Below are positions 55,998 to 64,000 of a stretch of 64,000 nt of DNA, in pieces. The notes under the pieces were generated by a model. The model ran no database searches, was not told the DNA's origin, and worked only from the letters and a program-made list of their open reading frames with translations. How positions within the stretch are numbered: position 1 is the first letter of the stretch; each line of letters begins with the position of its first letter. Origin of the DNA: Amyloporia xantha (lineage: Eukaryota > Basidiomycota > Agaricomycetes > Polyporales > Adustoporiaceae); assembly GCA_036971615.1 (NCBI GenBank), contig JAYKKR010000012.1:868001-932000 (forward strand). Direction: 5' to 3'. The position numbers were made by a program, and so were the translations under genes.

Positions 55998-58954
55998 CTT
56001 GTGATTACCTGAATGATGTTCATTGATGGCCATTGTTTAGATTTCCCTTACTTCGCAATGTATTTGTTGACTTCAGTTTTCCTATGTATTCTCCTCTCCT
56101 TAGTTGAAACACTGTCAATCAGCTGCCACTATACAGTGTTTTCATCAAGTTATGATTTCAATCTTCAACTTGAAGTGAAATGTATTGCAAAAAATGCAAA
56201 CAAATGAACCCAGCATCTTCTACCTACTCCCAAGCTTCCAAGTATGTTGCATAAATTGCTGCCATAGTATAACAATCTGCAAATTGATCAGATTAACTTG
56301 TTACTGGAAGGAAGGACACATATAAGACCTTTCAAAGTCTTTGTTCATGTCGGTGTCGAAAGCACTCATGCTGCGGGTACTAAATCACCTCCTTTGGTTC
56401 AGACCCAAGCCGCGCGGACCACCGCCCGACCTTTGGTATGCACTGCCGTACCCACCAGTAAGCAGTTGACCATTGGTCGCTTCTAGTATAAACGTGTCTA
56501 GCATCACTTGCAGGTGCCACAGTATGAGCGACGATCACGTCTAGTATCGATTTCCGGGGCAGGTCCCTACTCAACAATGGAGAGACGGCAGGTTCAGCAA
56601 GATCAGTCCGGGCGAGGCTGTCCCAAACATACCCGAGGTCCGAGAAAGGCAGTCATCAACAGCACCAACAAAGTTGAGGTTTCTGCAAACGTACAGATCA
56701 TCACACTATTCATGCGGAGAAAGATTGTTATATTGAGGAAGGGAGGTGTATAGAAATCAGAAATCAGAAACTGACCTCATCGCCGAGCGAGCGACGATCG
56801 CGCTCGTCCTGCGCCAGCACGGGATGGACGTCTGTCTGCGCAGCCCCGTTCGGACCGTCTGCTGTCTAACACCTGGGCCCGATCCAGTGATAGAACGACG
56901 GCGCGAGAGTGTATGCTCATCCGCATCGGCCTTCCACCGCTCTGCAGCGCGCTACCTGGCTGGATAAAGCGCACTGTTAGGCGGTGATACAAAAGTAGAT
57001 ATATATAGTGGATACCGTTCTGTCAGAAGCTGTAGCCGTAGACACGGTCGGACGTCCGCTCGCTGTGTGGATCTCCAGGGGATGACTTCATTGGGAATGC
57101 GAGCCCGTTCGCTCCCTGCGAGGTACACACACCACGCACCATCTATCAGACGAGAGCAAGCACGTCAATCCACTCTGCAGGCACAGCATCTGTACGTCTG
57201 GCCCGATGCTTGATTGTGCATAGACTCTACCCGACTAGACCGATCCTGCTTCAACCGTCCTCGTTTCGAGATAGACTCTACCGGCTAATATGCAATAGAC
57301 AACGATACCTCGCACATTGTCCGACGGATGATACTCGCGATCAGTCCGGCGATGGCAGCGCATGGTCGCTGAACGGGCGAAAGAATGCAGTCCTCGCCCA
57401 CTGTCGGACGGGACGGTGGGACGGGTATCTGATGCCAGTATGCGCATAAGAGGAGCACACCCACTCACCACAGTAGTCCCGTACTATCTGGACGGAGAGC
57501 GCCTCGATCGCTGCCCGACGGTATGGACGCCATCACCTCCAGAGTAGGGTCGTGAGGGGTGGTCGTGGTCTGAAGTGCAGTGGCCGGACACGTATCTCCC
57601 GTCGAGGTGCCTTGGGTGCGCTGCAGTAAATTCTGACGGGCTCAGCGTGGGCGCTGCACGGTGCCCGACGTTCGTACTCGGCCATAGACGCGAGTCTGCG
57701 GCGCACTGCTGTGATCGGCACGGCGCTCTGTAGATGGCATGCGGGCGAGATGTCTGCTGTACAGGAAACCTGGCGAATACGGGTAGGCATCGAGGTGGTG
57801 AAGGTACAGAAAGGGCGTGAGCGGACGGAAGAGTGGTTACTGTATTGGAATACGGACGAGTGGTCGTTTGCTATTTGGTAGGGCTGAAGCGTGGTGAAAA
57901 CGGGAGAGCGGATGAGGCGCGCTGGATCAGCAAACATGTCCGTTATCCTGTTCGGACACTGCAGCGGATGGGCTCAGTGTCGACGCTGCATTGTGCCGGA
58001 CGTCGTTATGTGTCCTTGGAAGACAGACGTGCTGTCAGGGAAGGTCAAGTGCCGGGAGTGCCTCCTTATTACCCTGGTCCGCGTGTGTTGGCTTTGTGCT
58101 GGTGTATGACGAGATCGCGGTGCTGTCTAGTCCAGGTAGACGGGAGTGTAACTGTGGAGAATACAGCGCTACAGCACAGGCTGCTTTGGGGAATACTCAT
58201 GAGACGCCGATGAGCGGCGTTACTCACCGATGGACGACGCTGTGAGATTTCGTGTTAGGAATCGCGCATGACGGAGTGTAGAGGACTCATTGTACATTCA
58301 ATGAACGATCTCGCAACGCAAGTCTCTTATCGAACACGCGTCCGGACGGCAGCTTGAGAGTAGGCAAGTGCATTCCGTCACCTCTCGCGCGGACACGATT
58401 CTGTGGGGTCACTGCCGTTTTTCTTTCGTGCATGGGATGATGTACATGCTAGGCAGGCGCACGAAGAGGGGAACGGGAGCGAAGGAGACGCGAGGTTGGC
58501 TATGAAATTGGAGCCGGTACGGACGACAGAGGCGAGTGAACAGAATGGCAGCAATATAGAATGAGACTCGAGGATGTGATCAAGGAGGACAGAGAGAGAA
58601 CGGGACCAGCACTGACGCAGCGGAGGACAGTAGTCTCCATATGCCGACCATAAATAGTGACCTTTGAGGGGAAGGGGAGGATGGCCACCATAGAGAGAGG
58701 ACAGGACGGGAAGGGGCAGAGCAGGACAGGCCGAGAGATCTAGAATGAGAGGATCGTGTCGATTCGTCCAATGCATGCACACTCGGATGTTAAGTTAACG
58801 TTGAATAACGTTCATCCAATGCTCGGAGCTCCGAACATTGGATGGAAATCTTCGTCACGTCGGTCCAATGTTCGTCTATACGAGCTCGAGTCGACGGCAT
58901 GAAATTGGGCATCGCCTCAGACTCCGCTGTCCAGTACCCAGTACTTGCGCGTCT
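55998..58954. other. NLR 3' flank and gene-free interval
   Basis: AT-rich DNA of NLR type continues to about 56300 and then changes to the GC content of the surroundings. From there to 58954 I see many short open frames but no conserved motif, transposase or reverse transcriptase. Confidence 0.4.
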
Positions 58955-59590
58955 AAACATACGCACTGACAATTCGAAAACAGATCGAGAAACCACATAT
59001 TGTGCATCTCACAAAGCGATAATGCGCCACCGGAACCGGCGTATGTATTTGTGCACAATGCGAAAAGTATGAGGTATATGCACCTTGGGTTGAACGTTGA
59101 ACGTAACGTCGACCGCTGGCTTACAGATTGTCGCGTGCTTGCGATAGAATCGCGAAACTACAGAGTGTCAGAGACCGTGACGAAATGCTCGCGCCGGTGC
59201 GCCAAGTCGCGCTGTCGTCCCTCTAGTTGGTGAGCCCTGCTGTCGGCGATGCCACTCATCATCTGACACAATCACTCATTACAACATCCGCTTCAGATAT
59301 ATTGCATTGGACGTTCTGCATGCTGCCTACATCCACGTCGACTATAGTATACACAAGAACGCGTCCACATTCGTGCCGCTGTCTCCATGACTTACATTCC
59401 AGAGGATGGACCCGCCGCTGCAGGCCAAACGGTGCTGCTGGTACAACGCAGACTCACATACAGTGTGACGCGCCGCACTATTAGCTCTCATCCTGAGACA
59501 CAAGCGTATTATCAACAACCCCGCACAAGGTGTATGCAAGAATGTGAACTACGTACCAGCTGTGATATCATGCGTAAATCTGCTATTTTT
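58955..59590 (+). repeat. Dispersed direct repeat, right copy (flanks NLR gene)
   Basis: Partner of 49555-50220 in the same orientation, about 9.4 kb away; see there for shared stretches. Together the two copies bracket the NLR gene and its flanks. Confidence 0.72.
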
Positions 59591-60675
59591 ATCGTTGAAT
59601 TTACACTTGTTCCAAAACCCGAAATTCCGGCAGGAATGGCCTTTTTTTGGTTTCCATTCATCATCCGTTGCGAGGGCAGCACCCTGTGTATACAGCAGGT
59701 CAACTGCGTGGTATCTGTGGAATGGCCTTGATCAAGCAATTTGGGCCGTTTTCATGTCTAGACCTCATCACTCTCGCAACGCACCTGTGGCACAGCTCTC
59801 GCCTTCATATGCTCGGATGTGAGTATGCCACTCATCTTTCTCAATCCGTAGTATGTCCACGGGAAAATCTTGTCTGAGATGGATGAACACGCGAGGACAC
59901 CAGTTTCAGCCATTGTCCGATGGTGCTGCTGTCGTACATGGGTGATGGAGATGGTGATTTTGAGCAGAGCACAAGCCGGTATATGGTCTCAGTGAGAACG
60001 TTGAGAAAGGTACTGTGGCGGCGGAGCTGAGATTCCCGCCACTGATATGTGACAGACGCGTGACGGGAGAAGCACGTGTGCGCGTTTGGACGCGTCTACT
60101 CATTCTTAGATTCCAAGCAACTTCCAGGTCTATTTCGGCCATGGATCTTCCACGACCATATCCTGGAGGTCATTTTAGGCCTCTGTTGCTTTTACCGCAG
60201 CAAGCGCACGAGTTACCAGCGTGTTTCGTACTGATTGAACTCAATGACCCTACGAGAGGTCCCCAGACACCGCGATTCTCCTCGCACGGGCCACTGCGGT
60301 GCCCACAATGCATGCGAACGTTGACGCGCTTTGACACAATCCTGAAAGCTTCGAATTCCAGCTCTCTTTGACCTACCATCGCGGCGTACTGCACGACATC
60401 AATGCGCGGTCGGTCACAGTAACGCACGCGTGCATGGACTGACCTTCGTTTGTCACCTCGATTCCTGTGGCCGCTTTGCCGGCGCTCTCCTTGCCTCATA
60501 AATACGGCAGGGAGCAGTCCTCGATTAACCCGACAGCCTAATTTCGTACTTTTTCTCCATACAAATCTGCGAGCCACTCTGCCCACAACATGCCCAAGCG
60601 AATCCCGACCCCGCCCCCGGCGATGACGAGCCCCGCTACCTGACCGTGGTGCACCCTTACCCGCTCCACGCCAAC
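59591..60675. other. Region upstream of PARLN-repeat gene
   Basis: No gene recognised. A TATAAA-like stretch (CATAAATACGG, near 60497) about 90 bp before the first ATG (60591) is a plausible core promoter for the gene to the right. Confidence 0.4.
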
Positions 60676-63269
60676 ATGGAGGCCGAGACCGATCGCGTCG
60701 CGTTCGTGTATTGGATGGCAAGCTGCATCGGCAGAGAACATCTCTATGCGTTCTTTCACAAGCCCAAGGTACGTCTCTACACTCAGTGGCGCGTCGATAC
60801 CCCTCTGATCGTCGCGATCGTCCATCACGCGCGTTCAGTCTCCGAACATGGTGATCATCGAGGTGAACAGGGACTTTCCGAACTTCGACGCTGTGTTGGG
60901 CGAGCACAGATGGGCCGAGGTCCTGCGGGAGCCCTCCGACGAGGAGAAGGTCAAGGTCTCGCGGGTGTTCTACTGCTCGTACAGCACGGGGCGCGAAGTG
61001 GAGAAGTACGGTGAGTCTATATTCTCATTGTCTCGTGGTGTGACGCTTTTTAACTGGCCACAAGGGTGGAAACGCGTCTTTATTCGGGATAGCTGGTATG
61101 AGACCGCTGACAAGAAGCAGAAATGGCGCCAAATCAACAGGTACGTCTCATCGTGTGAGCTGTGGCGCGACGTGGACTCTGATCTGCTACGCCACCAGCA
61201 TGATTGCGCACCCATACCCGCAGACGTATCGCTGTGAAATCCCCGTGGAGGACAAGACCAGAGAACGCCTTTGTCGTCCCCTTCCCACCAAGTCCTTTCC
61301 ACCTCTGCCACCGACACGTACTCCGACAGGTCTGTCTCCCTGTCCCTCTATTTATTCCGCACTGCTAACCACTATATCTGATCGAACTAGTTGGAACCCC
61401 AGAGTGGATGAAAGCGAAAGAGGCCGAGGCGGCGGCTCCCAAGGCAAAGGCACCAGCCAACGCGTGGGCGAAGGGGGCCCCTCAGTCTACAGCGAACGCG
61501 AAGACCGCAGGCAAGGCTCCTCAAGCTCCCGGAATCAGCCTCGGTGTCCGCAACATGAGTGGCTGTACGTGTTTCTACTGCACTCGGGGGTATCATCACT
61601 GACCTTCATGTTCTCCAGGGGCGAGAGGACCGCAAACGCCCTCACTCGGGCCCCTTGCGCCCCCGGGCCTAACGCTACCCCCAGGTCTTTTAGCCCCTAC
61701 CGTCTCCCCCAATACGTCCAGTTCGTTAGGTAGCAGCTCCCCCGACAGCGGCACTCTCGCTCCGCCAGGACTTGAGCTCAAGCGCAACTCGTCGTCGCCT
61801 CTCTCCAATACCTCCAGCGAGGGCGAGGGCGAGGGCGACAACACAACCTGGTGGCCGGGAGGTGACGTCCCGCAGAGCGACAACATCGCGATCCCAGGCG
61901 AAGCAAGCCTACCGACACTGGAAACCCCCTCTTTCCCTTCCGTGGACGACATATACGCGGATGACGACGACTGGGTACCTCCGGTTGCTGCAGCTCTGAT
62001 CGAGCCGCGCCATGTAGTCCACCACGAGGACGAGGCTGAGCCGCCGGTCGAGCAGAGCAACTTGTGGGCAGAGATAGAGACCCAACCTGACCTGGAGCCC
62101 GAGTTCCTCTGTCCCACGCACGGCGAGATGTGCAAGCCGCAGATGTGCAAGGACCACGGAAAGTACGCGGCGGAGAAGCAGAGAGAGGAAAGAAGGCGGG
62201 AGCGCGAGAATAAGGACACCACTGGGGACTGGAGAAGTCGCAAGGGCAAGGGCAGGGCACGAGGAAGGCTCTCTGAACGAAGCGGTGCGTATGCCCCCGC
62301 GTCTTCTGCTGAGCTGGGCTTGACGTGGTCTCGTGACTGATGGCTTTGGCATATGCAGACTACTCGACCAACTCTGAGGATACGGTGCGCTCTGACACGT
62401 CGAGGAGCTATGGACCTGTGACAGGATCCAACAGGATCCCGATCCCTGCCAGGCCAGCCCGCCTCAACAGTAGGCAAAGTACCGCCTCGCCTGCTGACAG
62501 GTCAACGCCCAGCCCGTCCACCGGCTCCAGCACGGTCCCTACGAAACCCGCTCGCCTCAACAACAGACAAGCCTCTGACTCTCCGGAAGACGAGAGCGGT
62601 GCTAAGTTGTCTCCTGGTGCCAGGTCTGTGCCTGCACGTCCTGCACGACTCAACGTCAAGCGAAACGGAAGCTCTCCGGACGACGACCCCTCACGCACGC
62701 CGTCTCCCGGGAATCGCGCTGTCCCTCCCAAACCTGCGCGCCTCAATAGCAACCGCTCCGGCCAGGGCTCGGCCTTCGGTGCAGCTGCGTCCCCCGCGGC
62801 TGTCAAGATCCCTGCTAAACCTGCCCGGTTGAATGGTAAAAATGGGAACGGCGCCAGCACGATCACTGCAACCCCAGCTCGTTCGGGAGGCAGCATCCCC
62901 GCTAAGCCTGCCCGTTTGAACACCAAGGCTGGCGCCGCGCCAGGAGGCCCTAAGAAGGAGCCTGTAGAAAATAAGACTACTTCTGCGAAGCCGAGTGCCG
63001 ACCCTTGGGATCTCAACTATCGTCCAATGATGTTCAACAAAGACGACGATGCGCACTCTGTTGCGCCGAGCTCGGTTGGCGGCTGGGGCAATGTCTCCGA
63101 GGGCCCGTGGGGCGATGGAAACGGTGGCAACAGGAAGCAGGGGGCCAAGGAGGAAGCGCACCCCAAGCGAAGCTGGGCCGATGAGATGGACGACGAAGAA
63201 ACGCGTTCCGTGGCGGAAATTGTGACATCCCACGACGGATGGAGCTCTGCGTCGGTCGGCCCGTGGTGA
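60676..63269 (+). CDS. Uncharacterised protein with Cys/His cluster and six PARLN repeats
   Basis: Seven exons (60676-60768, 60839-61010, 61065-61140, 61199-61329, 61391-61564, 61619-62284, 62359-63269) give 740 residues. The first 190 residues look like a folded domain (VAFVYWMASCIGREHLYAFF, NMVIIEVNRDFPNFDAVLGE, VFIRDSWYETADKKQKW) I do not recognise. The middle is disordered, then a Cys/His cluster (CPTHGEMCKPQMCKDHGKY) could bind one zinc. The C-terminal third repeats the peptide (V/I)PxKPARLN or (V/I)PARPARLN six times in Ser-rich linkers and ends in GW/PW-containing acidic sequence. The start is uncertain: coding similarity (LTVVHPYPLHAN) continues upstream of 60676 in a frame without ATG, while the nearest upstream ATG, at 60591, is one frame off. 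Confidence 0.72.
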
Positions 63270-64000
63270 AGAACAAATGGAATCTCTCGCTGTCTAATAT
63301 GACTTTGTCGCTATGTTGTCGTGTACTTGCTATCGCTTTGTAACCTGTGCTTAGAACCTGCCTGACGTATTGCCCTGTAGCGAGAATACTGTACGTGCCT
63401 TGAACAATAGTCAATATAGTTTTAGTTTGCTTTGCTCGATTGTGCGATGTCTTGTATATAGTGAGTGAGTGGATATGCCATGTTACATTTGGAAGCTGGT
63501 CGTACATATATGAGTTACGAAACATTCTCTCCATGATTTTTCAACCATCTCCGGACAACGTTCGGCATAGGACACGCCGTCGACTCTCCCTTGCCGTCAG
63601 TCTGCTCGTACATAGACTGACAGCACTTGTACAATTTGCGCAAATGCTCATCGCACTTCTCTGGATTGTACGTGTTGCGATTCAGACAAGTCTGAAGCGT
63701 GCATGCTACAGATGCAAGTCATACATTGTTCTATCATGGACATAGTCTGAGCTTTGCTCACCTTCTGCTTGACACGGAGGGTCTGATGATGTCTATATGA
63801 TCATTACATTTCGGTCAGCGCGATCTCTGCCGACTCAAAGTGGTAAATGACTAACATCGGACATTTGGTTTGGTGAGACACTAGCGAGTTTGTATGAGGT
63901 CGACAAGCCTTTACCATAAAGTTCGAGACCAACAGTAGGAAAGTCGCCGCTCCACCATGACGTTTAGCAAGCGCCGGAGCACCGTCGCGTCGCGACGCGT
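63270..64000. other. Right-edge non-coding stretch
   Basis: 3' flank of the PARLN-repeat gene; no further gene recognised before the window ends. Confidence 0.35.

Noticed and set aside
61596..63233. Long minus-strand open frames opposite the PARLN-repeat gene
   Set aside because: Antisense shadows of GC-rich coding sequence; splice phases support the plus strand.

Overview
The window looks like nuclear DNA of a filamentous basidiomycete, probably an Agaricomycete. Genes on both strands are split by many 48-85 nt GT-AG introns. The families present include fungal-specific FunK1 kinases, a TOS1-like wall protein, a PFF1 vacuolar protease, a Gef1-type DH-BAR exchange factor and a NACHT-WD40 receptor. 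I saw no tRNA, rRNA or CRISPR array. Exon-intron models were built by hand from splice signals and reading frame; for most genes the exon lengths add up to an exact multiple of three.

Layout. 0.9-13.5 kb is an ordinary gene-dense stretch: an FAD-linked oxidoreductase with a very large insert, a Cdc42/Rho GEF, a C45-type acyltransferase, a penta-EF-hand protein, and an acidic protein with a GC-AG intron. 13.7-21.4 kb is a tandem segmental duplication of about 4 kb. Each copy carries a divergent pair: a small fungal kinase and a single-pass membrane partner protein. A truncated kinase relic follows at 21.4-21.6 kb, and a relic of the partner gene lies at 27.9-28.2 kb. 21.6-29.3 kb is repeat-rich. 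It holds a roughly 1.2 kb element with inverted ends and GGTTCGG-type subterminal repeats, a candidate PD-(D/E)XK protein and a small acidic protein.

29.4-44.7 kb is again gene-rich: a membrane protein with 11-residue repeats, a twin-ABC ATPase, the vacuolar protease, an SDR pseudogene, a FunK1 kinase and a TOS1-like secreted protein. A roughly 2.9 kb gene-free gap and an alpha/beta-hydrolase follow. 51.6-56.0 kb holds a large STAND/NLR-type gene (N-terminal helical region, NACHT, seven WD40 repeats, C-terminal extension). Its 5' exon has the GC-rich style of the neighbours, while everything from about 52.3 kb on is clearly AT-richer. It is bracketed by two diverged direct repeats at 49.6-50.2 and 59.0-59.6 kb. 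The last gene (60.7-63.3 kb) encodes a protein with six PARLN repeats.

The regions most worth following up are the duplicated kinase/membrane-partner module and the chimeric, repeat-bracketed NLR. Both look like rapidly evolving signalling or recognition loci. Their roles are inference, not shown by sequence alone.
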